From Chaenocephalus aceratus (taxonomy: Eukaryota > Chordata > Actinopteri > Perciformes > Channichthyidae): a stretch of 64,000 nucleotides of DNA. The stretch spans positions 129,501-193,500 of the forward strand of contig JAMFTG010000224.1 of the NCBI GenBank assembly GCA_023974075.1. The letters are read 5' to 3'. The notes below the pieces were generated by a model. The model did not search any database and was not told where the DNA came from. It saw nothing but the letters and a program-made list of their open reading frames with translations. Position 1 is the first letter of the stretch; each line of letters begins with the position of its first letter. The translations under genes were made by a program, and so were the position numbers. This document shows, in pieces, positions 1 to 62,568 of the stretch.

Positions 1-614
1 GCTGCAGGAGAGGTTTGATTACGTCTTTATGGACATCTCCGAACGTTCTTTCTGCCGTGTCACTACATTGCAATTTCAAGCTCCTTCACTGCAGTGCTTC
101 GTAGAGGAGCGAACACAAGCATTGTTTTACAGCCTTTCCACACACAGCTCAATCACACACCCCTTACATTTAGAGACAGAGTGTTCCCGTGTTATAAGGC
201 TGATTACAAAGCTGCCATGCTATCACTTAGTATTTCATAACGATCAGGATACACTCCTTTCCAGGTACTGAGATCTGAGCAATCTAATTGGTTGGAACCA
301 AATCTTGTTTTCCAACGCCCCGGACAATAAATAAATACAGCTGCACAAAATGTTTGGAACAAAAGGAGAGAATAAAAAAAGCTCATTGGAGATATAATCA
401 GAGTTGATCCGTTACATCTTCATTTAGACACTCAAAGTGTGTGCATCAACACAACCTGCAACCTAACGACGTATTTAAATTCGTCCGGAGAGAATTTGGC
501 TAATGTTGTGTTTTTGTGTAATATCAAAATGGACAAATGCAAAAAAGGATAATCTGGCACTGAGAGCGGACATCATGGAGCCCTTGGTGGTCAGCGAAAT
601 GGTCCAAAAGCATG
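1..614. other. intron, no recognised feature
   Basis: Intronic sequence 3' of the domain IV S2 exon in gene sense. No exon, repeat family or long open frame was recognised. Confidence 0.6.
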
Positions 615-641
615 GTGTGTGTGTGTGTGTGTGTGTGTGTG
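615..641. repeat. (GT)n microsatellite
   Basis: About 13 GT units, followed by a short GT-rich stretch. Confidence 0.95.
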
Positions 642-982
642 GTGGTATACAGTTGTTGTGATTGTGGTGTGGTTATCAGCGGGAAGCCAGGGATTTCAAA
701 GCTATGAAATCATGTGTTTTATGGGGGTTTAACGAGGCCGTCTGTATTCATACGAGCCTTTCTGAGAAACCATCCGTGAGAGAAAGATGATTTAAGCTCT
801 CCCAACGCTAACTCACATTTTCCACATGACTCAGGGGTTAGAGAAGGTACCTCTTCACCCCTTTTTACGTTTAGGAGGTACATGGTTATTCCGAAGTGTC
901 CGTCTCTGCCTGCCTTATGTATCACCTTTAATTTAACTCACATTTTTTTTAGTGTTTTCAAATGTTTCTATTAGTAAATATT

Positions 983-2237
983 TAGTGCTGTCAAAATTAT
1001 CGCGTTAACGGCGGTAATTAATTTTTTGAATTAATTGCGTTAAAATATTTAACGCATTTAACGCATGTGCAGAATGGCCCGCCCCATACGTGCCACCAGT
1101 GGCAGCGCCAGGGTATGGCTGGGGTAGGCTACACCCATACCAAGAAATGGCTTAGCCCCACCATGAAAAATGATGTTAAAGTAAGCAAAATAAAGTCTGC
1201 CAACTCGCGGAGTAAATTGCACAGACAGCAGTTAGTCAGATTGATTGCAGTAGCCACGGTTTTGAAAACTTTTGTCACGTAGTGATCGACTTCTCAATAG
1301 AACATCTTTGATAACGGCATGGTGTTGTTGCAGGAAGTCCCGACGCAGAATACTCTTGCTGTAGTACAGGGCAGAGCCATATAATAGTAATAATATGGCT
1401 CTGGTACAGGGGTGCACATAACTGGTACGCAGGTTATGTGCGTAATCTGAAATGCGTACCGTCACTTGTGTCACAAAGCGCTTTTGCGTACCGACATACT
1501 TGTGAAGCTTTTCCAGAAGGCGGTTAGATCACCGGACGACAGAGTCGGTCTCCGTGTGCACAGACAGGGCTGCTGTTAACGTCAGTCTGTACAACGGAAC
1601 TGTGCCAAAACTACGCCGACCGGCTGCGGAGGGAGACTCCCCCCATCACTGGAGAACTGCGCTAAAACAGCTGATCACAACGTTCACGCTCTGTGGTCAC
1701 GGAGTACTCCACTAGCCGACGCCCCCCTCTGTCGACTTTCCTGAAGTACTCCACTAGCCCCCCCCCCCCCCCCCTCTGTCGACTTTCCTGAAGTACTCCA
1801 CTAGCCCCCCCCCTCTGTCGACTTTCCTGAAGTACTCCACTAGCCCCCCCCCTCTGTCGACTTTCCTGAAGTACTCCACTAGCCCCCCCCCTCTGTCGAC
1901 TTTCCTGAAGTACTCCACTAGCCCCCCCCTCTGTGGACTTTCCTGAAGTACTCCCCCGTTGATAGAAATCAACACGTAATGAATTAAGACCCCACGGTTT
2001 GATGATTGATAGGTGTGTGGGTTGTCTTTCATTTTGACATGCAGAACAATGTTATAATAAACATAGATACTGTGTTAAATGGATATATCCGCCTTCTTTC
2101 ATTTATCTTTCCATTCCCAACAATATACATAAAGAAATGGCATATTTTGGACATAGTTCGAATGGTGATTAATCTGATTAATTAATTTTTAAGCTGTGAT
2201 TAATCTGATTACAAATTGTAATCGTTTGACAGCCCTA
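983..2237. mobile_element. hAT-like non-autonomous DNA transposon carrying a minisatellite
   Basis: The left end reads tagtgctgtcaaaattat and the right end, reversed, tagggctgtcaaacgatt, a terminal inverted repeat typical of fish hAT elements. Both ends are AT-rich with subterminal ATTAAT motifs. No transposase frame remains. The flanking 8 bp match only partly, so the copy is probably old. A C-run minisatellite sits inside. Confidence 0.6.
1699..1950. repeat. ~39-bp minisatellite with poly-C runs, about 6 copies
   Basis: The unit is agtactccactag, then 7-15 C, then a segment ending ctttcctga. Copies differ mainly in C-run length. The gene-sense strand carries the matching G runs. Confidence 0.9.
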
Positions 2238-2360
2238 TTATTTATATATATATACTTTTTCTTTTTAAGGTACATGATAAGGCATGTTTTTTCTGAATTA
2301 TACTGTATGTAAAAAATAAGATTGTAATTGAAGAAAGTACATACGGACAACCTCCTAGAT

Positions 2361-2723
2361 CAGTGTTTCTCAAACTTTTTCATACCAAGGAGTCGGACCA
2401 CTTAACCAATAAAAAAACACTCGCGGACCACCTAACTCCACAAATATCCAAAATCACATCGTTTTTCTAGAACAGATTACAAATCGCCTGAAAATGGTAC
2501 AAACAAGTGGCAACATGTGAGATGAAGGTGTTGCGCGGGGCTATATCATGCAATCGAAAGTGAAACTTAACCTCGCTCCATTGCGGAGATATTCCCGCGA
2601 GAGTGCAGAAAACTTTAATTATTTATTTATTTCAAATGTGAAATGTTACCAATATACTCACGGACCACTAGGGGGCGCTCACGGACCACCAGTGATCCGC
2701 GGACCACACTTTGAGAAGCACTG
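2361..2723 (-). mobile_element. hAT-like MITE, copy A
   Basis: The terminal inverted repeat is CAGTGtTTCTCAA and CAGTGcTTCTCAA. Flanks tcctagat (2353-2360) and ctctagat (2724-2731) form an imperfect 8-bp target duplication, the size expected for hAT. It is the reverse complement of the copy at 14756-15095. Strand is relative to that copy. Confidence 0.8.
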
Positions 2724-2787
2724 CTCTAGATCAATAAATAATACAACAACAACGTAAAAGGATCGAGGCAGTAATTGAAATACTCAC

Positions 2788-52747
<49,960 letters not shown>

Positions 52748-52937
52748 CTACGAGAGAAAAACACAGACACACATTTTAAACTTCAAAGATGGTAGCAATT
52801 CGCTGGCTCTCCCGTCTCCTAAGTGGTGGAGTGAGCTCAGTGACATCAGCAGGAACTTTCCTTCTGTCCCAACTGAAAACCTGTGTATTTCAATTGCACT
52901 TTGGCAATTAGGCTAGTGCTGAGAAGAACATTACAAT

Positions 52938-53760
52938 TAGTGGTGCACGATAATTATCGGTCCGATAATAGGAATTATGACGTCATCCCGATAAACCCGA
53001 TAAAAGTATTAACAGCCCCGATAATATACAATATATTTTTTGGGTAAAAAAAAGAAAGAGATCCTGCGGTGTGGGTGGGTTGGGATGAGGGGCGCTTGTT
53101 TTTCACTCGGCTCCTCCCGTGTTGCCAGTACTGTGGTGTTAGTGGTTTAGGAAGAGGGGAGTTCTTCTCAAATCCAGCGCTCCCTAACTCGTGCCTGGCT
53201 GTGACGTAAATGGCGTGCGGCCGTGAAGCCAGGACAGCGAACAAACATGTCGTCGGTAGCATGGGACTGTTTCAAAGTTTCAGAGTTAGATAGTTCGCTT
53301 GCTATCTGTATTAACACATGCAGAAGTTCCACGAGGAGGGAAGAGGCAACGAGCTATAATACTTCCAACCTGATCAGTCACCTGAAACATCGCCATGGCT
53401 ACGATGGTGTGTTAACAGCGTACGAAGACGCCTGCGCTGCTAAACTAGCGGCGAATCCAAAGCCAGCTGCAAAGGCACCGGGGCTTTCACCTATCCACGA
53501 GGCTTTTGAAAAAGGCAAGAACTTTATTTGGGGAAATAAATCTGGTCACTTTGAAGAGAAAAAACTGTTCTTGGCTTTGCTTTGTTCATAGTAGTAATGC
53601 TCATGTCCTTTGCTCAATACTAGTCTCTTTTTTACCACCAGGTGTGCAAAAACTACAGGTACATTTAATATATATATATATTATATTATTATCGGTATCG
53701 GTCTTGAGAAGCAGGAAGTTATCGGTAACGGTTTCAAAAAACCAATATCGTGCATCCCTA
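52938..53760 (+). mobile_element. hAT-like element with BED-finger remnant
   Basis: Ends TAGTGGTGCACGAT and ATCGTGCATCCCTA. Flanks attacaat (52930-52937) and attaaaat (53761-53768) match at 7 of 8 positions. The 823-bp element keeps only the 5' part of a transposase or ZBED-like gene. Confidence 0.85.
53247..53591 (+). pseudogene. BED-type zinc-finger N-terminus of a hAT transposase, truncated
   Basis: About 114 codons from MSSVAWDCFKVSEL. The BED-finger pattern is visible: WDCF, then a cysteine pair in AICINTCRSS, then TSYNTSNLISHLKHRHGYDG with the final histidines. The cysteine spacing is C-x3-C rather than the usual C-x2-C, so zinc binding may be lost. The frame stops soon after AFEKGKNFIWGNKSGHFEEK and the catalytic RNase-H-like domain is absent. 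An in-frame earlier ATG lies at 53223. Confidence 0.75.
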
Positions 53761-53999
53761 ATTAAAATAGTTAATTAAAGAACATTAAGTACTTGTTGAG
53801 TTAATGTAGGCCTTGTACCTAATCCACCAGCACTCCTTATGGTATGATCTGGCTTGAAGTGAATATATCTTCACTTTCCTTGTTGCTCGGAGTTTGGTTC
53901 TTTTTTTTTTTTGTAATTAAAGTTTATTTCTGAACATATATGGTACATAGCTCACCTGGTACAGCATGCAGAAAGAGGAAGATCAGGCTATACAACATG

Positions 54000-54383
54000 T
54001 TAAAGGAGGGGTAGGTACGTTTGAGAAACTGGCTCGAGATACACTTGTTGTTATATTCCATGGAATGCTCTTAACGTCTCGATAGCAATGAATATCTGAA
54101 GTGCTTTAACAACAAAATCCATAAAAAATTTCCTCTGTGGAAGCCGTAGCGCTGTAAAAAGCACGACCAATCATCTGAGCCGGCTAAAGTAACTGGATGG
54201 CCTACCTGCCTGTCAGCCTTTCATCGGGGCACAGACTTACCTCGTGCCCTCATTGGTCATGTGCGCGTGCGTGTGTATTGGAGGAAGGGCTCTGTGAGGA
54301 AGTGGAAGATTTGTTCCAGCTGTGTATTTTCTAATTCTAGCCACTCGAGCTGGTTTCTCCTAAATGACCTACCCCACCTTTAA
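54000..54383 (-). mobile_element. TTAA-flanked MITE, copy 4 (inverted)
   Basis: Starts TTAAAGGAGGGGTAGGTACG, ends CCTACCCCACCTTTAA. Same orientation as copy 3. Confidence 0.86.
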
Positions 54384-56641
54384 GTGTTCCTGGTTAAAAG
54401 AAAACAGACAAATCCAAAGGTGTAAGATTAGCAATCAGACACTACAGCGGTCATAAAATAAAAGAATAACAACAAATGATGCTTGATTAGAATAATTGTT
54501 CAAAGGCCCTTTTGTGAGAGTCCTACAGTCAGGCTGCTAGTTAGAGGTCAGGTATTTCACAAAGTCGGAGTTTGATTCTATGTTTTTTTAACTTATTGTA
54601 AGTCACTTTGGATAAAAGTGTCAGCCAAATGATATGTAATGTAATTTTGGAAAACACAAAAGCCTATCTAGACCGTCCAGACTCCAGTCCATGTTCGATA
54701 AAGCATGAAATACTGTAAGACATTAGTGAAACACTGTCCACCACACTGTCACAGTAATACGAGCCTGTGACTCTGTAATGCACCGCTGCAGAATTAGCAG
54801 TCATTAATTACGTCTGACTTTCATTACACGACAGCAGAGAGAAAGAGAGAGGGGACGCTTGTTATACGGCGAGGGATTAAACACTGCATTCAAATCTGCT
54901 TTCATGTGCAGGCTCAGATCGGGATGTTTTGGCTTTATTTGGAAATGCAGACTCCATTCAGTGTGTGTCATGTGACTGTGGTGATCGTTCTGCAAACAGT
55001 GTGCAATGAGATAATTCCTCTTTAATATCTGCACGGCGGAGCGTTGATGCTGAAGAATTAATATGTTATCCTGCAGCAGAAGGGAGGGAGGACGCATGGA
55101 AGCACACACCAGTTCCTCCTCTGGTTTAAGATCTTTAGTGTCCAGTTTTTTCTGTCCTTTCTGGGAGTTTTTATCACATTTACAACCCAGTTTAGATTCA
55201 ACCACGCCCACTTCAGCCTGATGAAAGCATTGACAGCTGCCGTCGCTTCATAAAGCATCTTTTTCAAAATATGAATATGTTCCGGGGCCGAAATCGCATG
55301 ATTTGCAGGAAACAACGTCTAAGGAACCTTAATATTTAATAAACTATGAATATTTTATATCCATATAACGGAAAAAAACTAATGTAACTGGTCTTTTTCA
55401 TTTTGTTTTCTCAAAAAAAAACACAATGCTAACAGTGACCCTCTGAATTAGCCCCGAACGAAAAATGCTAACCTATTACTGCACCGAAAATCACTCCTAG
55501 CTCCCTTATTACTTATCCTAGCTGCACATCCAACACATCGATTATGATTGCAAGGAGACACCGAATCTAACGGTGCCCACCGCAACACTGAAAGATACAA
55601 ACTCGTGACGTTATCAACAAAAACGTACATCAAAACATGTGGCGCTAGGTAGCCCACAACGCTAACATGGTTTACCATCTTTGTCTGGTCTAAACTGGTC
55701 TTCAATGGCATTAAAACGATAAAAACGATGCTGTAGTTAATCCATAGGTTAATCCAATGTGGCTGTGTCCCCTTTGAAATGTTCTGATAATTTTTAAGCA
55801 ATAAAACTGCGTTTCCGTTTCTAGAAGTCAGAGCAGGGATATTCCTACGCTCTGCAACAAGATTGCATCTTGAAGAGGTTTGTTTTGCTAAATCCGTCTA
55901 AAAAGGTCAAATATCACTTGTTTTGCATCAATCTTGATACAGGGTGCTTATTATATGTTGTACTTTGGATTCCTAAAGCTTTTAGTCTACCTTACCATCA
56001 TCCAAGGTTAGTTTTCTTTTCACTATAAGTGCAAAATATATTTTGGATGGACACTATAATTTAAAGTTTTTTACTGTGATCAATCTGAATTTTCTTTAAA
56101 ATAAAAAACATCTATATTGATTCTGACTTTTCTATATCCAACTCACAGGTTTATCATTACTTTGATACAAAATATTAATTTAACCCTTTTAGAAGATATG
56201 GTCATTTGTTCTGGGAATGTCATTTTCGAGCCTGAAACCTGAAAAACAAGCTTGGGGGCCTAAGAGGTTAATGAAAATAGCACTTTTTAAACATGACTGA
56301 CAATCACAGTTACACAGAGCTGAGGTAATGTTGATTACATTACATAATATTCAATCACTATACAGTCTGTTGCCTAATAGGTATGGCATTTATTGTTATT
56401 TTTAGCAAATGATAGTTGACTTAATCACCTTAGATATTGATTACAGTTAGATTTATACTTTTTAAATGTCAATAAGTGTGTTTCAATACTTCTCAGCCCC
56501 TAGTTTAGCTGCTATAGGCTTAGACTGTCGGGGACACCTTACTTCTTCCTTCTCTCTGTCTGTACCTGTGTACTCTCATGTTCCCAATAACCCAGCTTCC
56601 CCAACATTTCTTTTTGGATCCTGGGTCGAGGCTGATCCTGA
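54384..56641. other. intron, no recognised feature
   Basis: A short retroposon-like tail occurs at 54590-54645 (cactttggataaaagtgtca). No exon was recognised in 2.2 kb. Confidence 0.45.
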
Positions 56642-57241
56642 CGGTACGTCCACACAGCAGCTTTAAACAAATCTTCCAACGCTTCTCTGCCCGTTGACTT
56701 TGAATGGGGATGACGTCACTTTGCCTCGCTTTTCGCCAAACTGCATTGTGGGGGAGCGAAGCGAAGATTTCCAGGATGTGCAGGATTCAAAAGTTGAGCA
56801 ATGTTCAACTTTTGAAGCTGAGCTGGAAGCGCCAGCCAATCAAACACGTTTATGCAAATCTGACTAGCCAATCAAACCGCGTGTAAGCAGGGAGAACCAG
56901 ACCGCAGTTCATTTCCTCATATTCCAAACGAGAAGTTACGGTAGCAAATCATCCGGTTCTTTACGACCAGAACTATTAACGGGATACAAACCGGAGGAAC
57001 CAGGCATGGAGGGAGGTGCAGAGACAGTGGGGGAAACTGGTAGGTTTTCGCCTGTTTGGGGAGTTTATATATATATATATTGCTCGCATAAAATCCCCGG
57101 GGTTTTTGCTTTGTGTGTCGGGGGCGGGAGATTCATGTGATTGGTTGTTGGTCGCGTTGCTGGAATAAAATCCCCAAGCTGTCAGACACGCCCAGCTCCA
57201 AGTGTTCAAGATTTTTGAAAAGCTGCTGTGTGGACGTACTG
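56642..57241. mobile_element. MITE with TACGTCCACACAGCAGC ends
   Basis: Inverted repeats of about 23 bp, and TGA on both flanks (56639-56641, 57242-57244), fitting a 3-bp duplication. The interior contains a palindrome, caaaagttga with tcaacttttg, near 56788-56814. Confidence 0.75.
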
Positions 57242-57356
57242 TGAGTCCTGAGTCCTGATCTGAGTCCTGGACTTCGAGTCGTGGCTGACTCTCATCACAA
57301 TACTTCCCTGATGGCTCCCACAGGATTGTTGACATCTTCGTGGATTCATCTTCTTA

Positions 57357-57705
57357 TTACAGGCACATTAGTTTTTATGCTCCCCACAAATGGAATAAAC
57401 TTCCAGAAAACCTGAGGTCTTCACCAACGCTGAGTTATTTTAAGTCGAGGCTAAAAACACTACTTTTTTCAGCTGCTTACCCAGAAGCCTTTTAACTTGT
57501 TTTAGCACTTACCGTATTTACAATGTCGTTTTTAAACTATTTTATATCTCAGTAATGCATTGTTTTTATGAAACTGTTATTCCATTATATTTATTTATTG
57601 TGTTCCTCTCTGTTCTACTATCATGTGTTAATGATCATGTAAAGCACTTTGAATTGCCTCTGCGTCTGAAATGTGCTCTATAAATAAACTTAGCTTACCT
57701 CACAT
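57357..57705 (+). pseudogene. L2-like LINE, 3' fragment
   Basis: An open frame reads FYAPHKWNKLPENLRSSPTL then SYFKSRLKTLLFSAAYPEAF and a stop, the C-terminal end of an L2-type ORF2, followed by a tail with aaagcacttt and ctctataaataaa. 5'-truncated. Confidence 0.85.
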
Positions 57706-57885
57706 GCATTTCCTAACAATTGGACTACCTATGTTGCAAATGTATTATCTCTTTGATTTACACACAGCATCTATTGCACGTCTGTCCGTCCTGGAGAGGG
57801 ATGCCTCCTCTGCTGCTCTCCCTGAGGTTTCTCCATGTTCCCTTTAAACTGTGGGGTTTCTCTGGAAGTGTTTCCTTGTACGATG

Positions 57886-58351
57886 TGAGGGTCTGAGGAC
57901 AGAGGGTCTAAGGAAAGAGGGTCTGAGGTCAGAGGGTCTAAGGACAGAAGGTCTAAGGACAGAGGGTCTGAGGACAGAGGGTCTGAGGACAGAGGGTCTA
58001 AGGACAGAGGGTCAAAGGACAGAGGGTCTGAGGACAGAGGGTCTGAGGACAGAGGGTCTGAGGACAGAGGGTCTAAGGACAGAGGGTCTAAGGAAAGAGG
58101 GTCTGAGGACAGAGGGTCTAAGGACAGAGGGTCTAAGGACAGAGGGTCTAAGGAAAGAGGGTCTGAGGACAGAGGGTCTAAGGACAGAGGGTCTAAGGAC
58201 AGAGGGTCTGAGGACAGAGGGTCTGAGGACAGAGGGTCTGAGGACAGAGGGTCTAAGGACAGAGGGTCTGAGGACAGAGGGTCTGAGGACAGAGGGTCTG
58301 AGGACAGAGGGTCTAAGGACAGAGGGTCTGAGGACAGAGGGTCTGAGGACA
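57886..58351. repeat. 15-bp minisatellite, about 31 copies (array 2)
   Basis: Unit gtctgaggacagagg and gtctaaggacagagg, with a few aaag variants. Same unit as 48031-48326. Confidence 0.97.
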
Positions 58352-58445
58352 GAGGGTGTCGTATTGTCATACTGATATTCTGTACACACTGTGAAGTCCA
58401 CTGAGACAAATGTAACATCTGTGATATTGGGCTATAAATAAACAT

Positions 58446-58528
58446 TGATTGATTGATTGATTGATCGATCGATTGATTGATTGATCGGTTGATTGATTGG
58501 TTGATTGATTGGTTGATTGATTGATCGG

Positions 58529-58568
<40 letters not shown>

Positions 58569-58578
58569 TTGATTGATA
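58446..58578. repeat. (GATT)n tail
   Basis: About 33 units with occasional GATC and GGTT. Confidence 0.95.
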
Positions 58579-58580
58579 CT

Positions 58581-59350
58581 CTTGTACAAAATCTCAGACC
58601 TCATTTAACGCAAAAACATTTTCAGTGGTCTTTTGACTTTTTCCCGAAGCTGTTTTTGTCAAATTGAAGAGTGTCCTGTGCTTTCATCTGGAGAATCTGA
58701 ATTGTGGTACATTCGAGTATACGTTTGAGTAAATATATAAATGGATGCATGCTCTCTATCTTCCAGCTTTTCCTCCACTTCTTGATTTAGCATCTCGACA
58801 TTCGACACCTTTTTCCAATACATTCCCTGATTTTCACACCATCAACACACTCTCAGCGAAGCGTCTTCACTTCCTTTACATTTCCTCCCAGTCTTTTAAC
58901 ATCTCGGGTGTTTTCGCATCGCCACTTTGTCCGTGTAGGCGTTGGTGTGACATGCTGCCTCTGCCTGGATCTGAGGAAGTGTCACTTTGAGCACAACAGA
59001 TAAGAGGCGCTCGTGCTAATTACCCACTTCTTCTTTTTCTTCTTCTGTGCATTTACAAACCAACGAGAGACACAACGCCGCATCACTTCCTTGAATGCTG
59101 GATGATTGCTTTCCAGGGGAGAGCGGGCAGATGGCATTTCATGTTCCCTGCAGCTATAGGCGGTCGTATGAAAAGCAGCAACAAAGAAAGTGTCTACATA
59201 AAATCAACAACAGGGATCAATGTTTACTGTAACTGTAAAACCCCTGCTGTCTATTTGTTCCATTCCTTCTCTGCATCGTATCTGCATTCCGTCTCATGTC
59301 CTCAACAGCAGGCTTTGGATGTACTTCAAAAGTCCCAAGAAATACAATTA
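58581..59350. other. intron, no recognised feature
   Basis: No exon or repeat was recognised. Confidence 0.5.
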
Positions 59351-60055
59351 TGGCGCTTTTCCACTGCAGGGCCTCGCTCGGCTTAGTACGGTATGGCTAG
59401 GCCTCATTAGGCTCACTTTATGCTGTGCTTCCATTACAGTTTAGTGGCTGGGGTGGTAACTATAGTAACGCAGTGTAGGCGGAGCCGTGACGTCATCTTC
59501 AATGCGAAACACAAAACCAACATCAGCCGTTAGCTCTTAGCACTCAGAGCTCCTCATATCTGTTCAGAAACTAGACACAAGTTAAACAAGTACAAACCAC
59601 AGACTGTCTGTGTCATGGAGGATACAGTCGCTGGTTTATTTATGTCTGTAGGCCGTTGTTGTGAGTGTGGACGGTCGGAGCATATATAACGTTAGCTTAG
59701 CCGATCTCCATTCAGAAAACACGCATTTTAAAAGGTTTTTCGTCTGCAGACTTGTCAAAGCATTAATTCATGGTTTTTACTAACCGGTATCAGTGTGTTG
59801 TTACTTCGGCATCATTTAGAAACGTGTATTACAATTAAATCACGGTCAAATATGTTCATCGTGTTGTAGTTGTAGCCACTCACGTCACTAGTTTAGCATT
59901 CTCAGCCCGGTTGTTGGCCCGGAAAGAACCTCGATTTTGGAGAGTCAGAAAACTGTGAAAAAGTACCCGCTAGCCGGAACTACGCCGAGTGGAAAGGCAC
60001 CCAAAAACGGGCCGGGCACGGCACGCTTAAACCGCGCTGTAGTGAAAATGCGCCG
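59351..60055 (+). mobile_element. Harbinger-like MITE, copy 2
   Basis: Ends TGGCGCTTTTCCACTGCAGG and CTGTAGTGAAAATGCGCCG, flanked by TTA on both sides (59348-59350, 60056-60058), a Harbinger-type duplication. It is about 200 bp longer inside than the nested copy at 39983. Confidence 0.82.
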
Positions 60056-61160
60056 TTAGTGAGGTAGGTTTTATACGCTAAAGTCCCAAACCTCCCAAAA
60101 CACACTAACAAGAAATACAAGAATGGAAGCTGGATTTTAATTTTAGCATTTATTTGCAATATCCCAAGTTTACTAGTACTGATGTTTTTTACGTTAATTG
60201 TTTATTCATCATATTATTTTATTGTATTTATGTCGTACTGGATGCTGTATCTTTCGCTAACTTTAGAAAATGTTATTGTATTTATTATCTTTATTTGACT
60301 TTTTTGGATTCACATTTATCAAGTATACTTTCTATAATATAATCAAATATATACATTTTCACATCTGACTTGCATTAAATGTTTATTATTATTATTATTA
60401 TTATTATTAATAATAATAATAAAAAAAAAAAGCATGTCACTAGTTTTTATATTAGATTTTGTGTTGTAATGTTATTATTATTATAATATTTTGAATTTAA
60501 TTATTATTTGTATCCTATTTCGATTTTTATCTTATAATTATATATTTGTTATCCTTTAATTATTATCTTTACCATATAATATAATTGTTTTCCTTTAATT
60601 ATTATTATTGTTATATATTATATTATATTACTATTATAGTTTCCGCTCTTTCAGTAATCTGTAGTCTTGAGCACCGACACACAGATCTGAAAGGCAGGTT
60701 GAGGTGAATCTGGTCCATGTGAAAACAGCTGGACTCCCCCCCCCCTCACTGCTGTCTCTTGAGCACAGCGGGGGGTCCTCGTTGGTTTCGAGGACGGAAA
60801 AAAAGACTCCATGCAGAGTCCGTGTCCTCGCTGTCAGTCTCAGAGACGAACAGAAGCTGGAGACCCGCGGCGATGAAACCCAAAATCCTTCACCTCTCCT
60901 CAGACTCCGGCAACAACAGAACGCATGGAGCTTTCCCAATTAACCTTTTCAATGGCCAACGGAGATGATGAAACAAAACAATATTAATCTGTAGTTCTCC
61001 AGGTATCGTGACGTGGACTTCAATCGACTCGAGTCACTGTTTTCATGACCTGCGACTTGAGAGAAAAGAAATTACTTGAAACGTTTTTACGGTGGTGCGA
61101 ACAAAATACGTCCATAAAGAGAAAAGTTCTGCAGTTTCTAAAACGACAGGAAAAGTAAGT
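60056..61160. other. AT-rich intron with (TTA)n
   Basis: Very AT-rich from 60120 to 60640, with (ATT)n and (AAT)n at 60384-60420 facing each other as an inverted repeat. No exon was seen. Confidence 0.5.
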
Positions 61161-61161
61161 A

Positions 61162-62568
61162 TGAAGTGTCTCTACTTTAAAGAGTCCTCTCCTGCTGATG
61201 TTCAGGTGTATATCAGTATGTAGTGTCTCTACTTTAAAGAGTCCTCTCCTGCTGATGTTCAGGTGTATATCAGTATGTCGTGTCTCTACTTTAAAGAGTC
61301 CTCTCCTGCTGATGTTCAGGTGTATATCAGTATGTAGTGTCTCTACTTTAAAGAGTCCTCTCCTGCTGATGTTCAGGTGTATATCAGTATGTAGTGTCTC
61401 TACTTTAAAGAGTCCTCTCCTGCTGATGTTCAGGTGTATATCAGTATGTAGTGTCTCTACTTTAAAGAGTCCTCTCCTGCTAATGTTCAGGTGTATATCA
61501 GTATGTAGTGTCTCTACTTTAAAGAGTCCTCTCCTGCTGAGGTTCAGGTGTATATCAGTATGTAGTGTCTCTACTTTAAAGAGTCCTCTCCTGCTGATGT
61601 TCAGGTGTATATCAGTATGTAGTGTCTCTACTTTAAAGAGTCCTCTCCTGCTGATGTTCAGGTGTATATCAGTATGTAGTGTCTCTACTTTAAAGAGTCC
61701 TCTCCTGCTGATGCTCAGGTGTATATCAGTATGTAGTGTCTCTACTTTAAAGAGTCCTCTCCTGCTGATGTTCAGGTGTATATCAGTATGTAGTGTCTCT
61801 ACTTTAAAGAGTCCTCTCCTGCTGATGTTCAGGTGTATATCAGTATGTAGTGTCTCTACTTTAAAGAGTCCTCTCCTGCTGATGTTCAGGTGTATATCAG
61901 TATGTAGTGTCTCTACTTTAAAGAATCCTCTCCTGCTAATGTTCAGGTGTATATCAGTATGTAGTGTCTCTACTTTAAAGAGTCCTCTCCTGCTGAGGTT
62001 CAGGTGTATATCAGTATGTAGTGTCTCTACTTTAAAGAGTCCTCTCCTGCTGATGTCCAGGTGTATATCAGTATGTAGTGTCTCTACTTTAAAGAGTCCT
62101 CTCCTGCTGAGGTTCAGGTGTATATCAGTATGTAGTGTCTCTACTTTAAAGAGTCCTCTCCTGCTGATGTTCAGGTGTATATCAGTATGTAGTGTCTCTA
62201 CTTTAAAGAGTCCTCTCCTGCTGATGTTCAGGTGTATATCAGTATGTAGTGTCTGTATTTTAAAGAGTCCTCTCCTGCTGATGTCCAGGTGTATATCAGT
62301 ATGTAGTGTCTCTACTTTAAAGAGTCCTCTCCTGCTGATGTTCAGGTGTATATCAGTATGTAGTGTCTCTACTTTAAAGAGTCCTCTCCTGCTGATGTTC
62401 AGGTGTATATCAGTATGTAGTGTCTCTACTTTAAAGAGTCCTCTCCTGCTGATGTTCAGGTGTATATCAGTATGTAGTGTCTCTACTTTAAAGAGTCCTC
62501 TCCTGCTGATGATCAGGTGTATATCAGTGTGTAGTGTCTCTACTTTAAAGAGTCCTCTCCTGCTGATG
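61162..62568. repeat. 57-bp minisatellite, about 25 copies (array 2)
   Basis: Same unit as 37163-38205. The plus frame stays open, giving a spurious 609-codon frame. Variant bases (taatgttc, gaggttc, gatgtcc) recur with a spacing of several units. Confidence 0.97.

Larger units (their letters stand above)
57770..58580 (+). mobile_element. retroelement 3' end with an internal 15-bp minisatellite (copy 2)
   Basis: Head (gagagggatgcctcctctgc, ctccctgaggtttctccatg), 15-bp array, ggtgtcgtattgtcatactg, gatattgggctataaataaa and GATT tail. It retains more of the 5' part than the copy at 47980. Confidence 0.82.

Noticed and set aside
57771..58604. 277-codon and 174-codon repeat frames (DPLSS, EGLRT)
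   Set aside because: Frames across the 15-bp minisatellite and the GATT tail of a retroelement.
61162..62568. CRISPR-like regular repeats
   Set aside because: The repeats abut with no unique spacers, lie in a vertebrate intron and have no cas genes nearby. The same goes for the 37-, 22-, 15-, 72- and 46-bp arrays.
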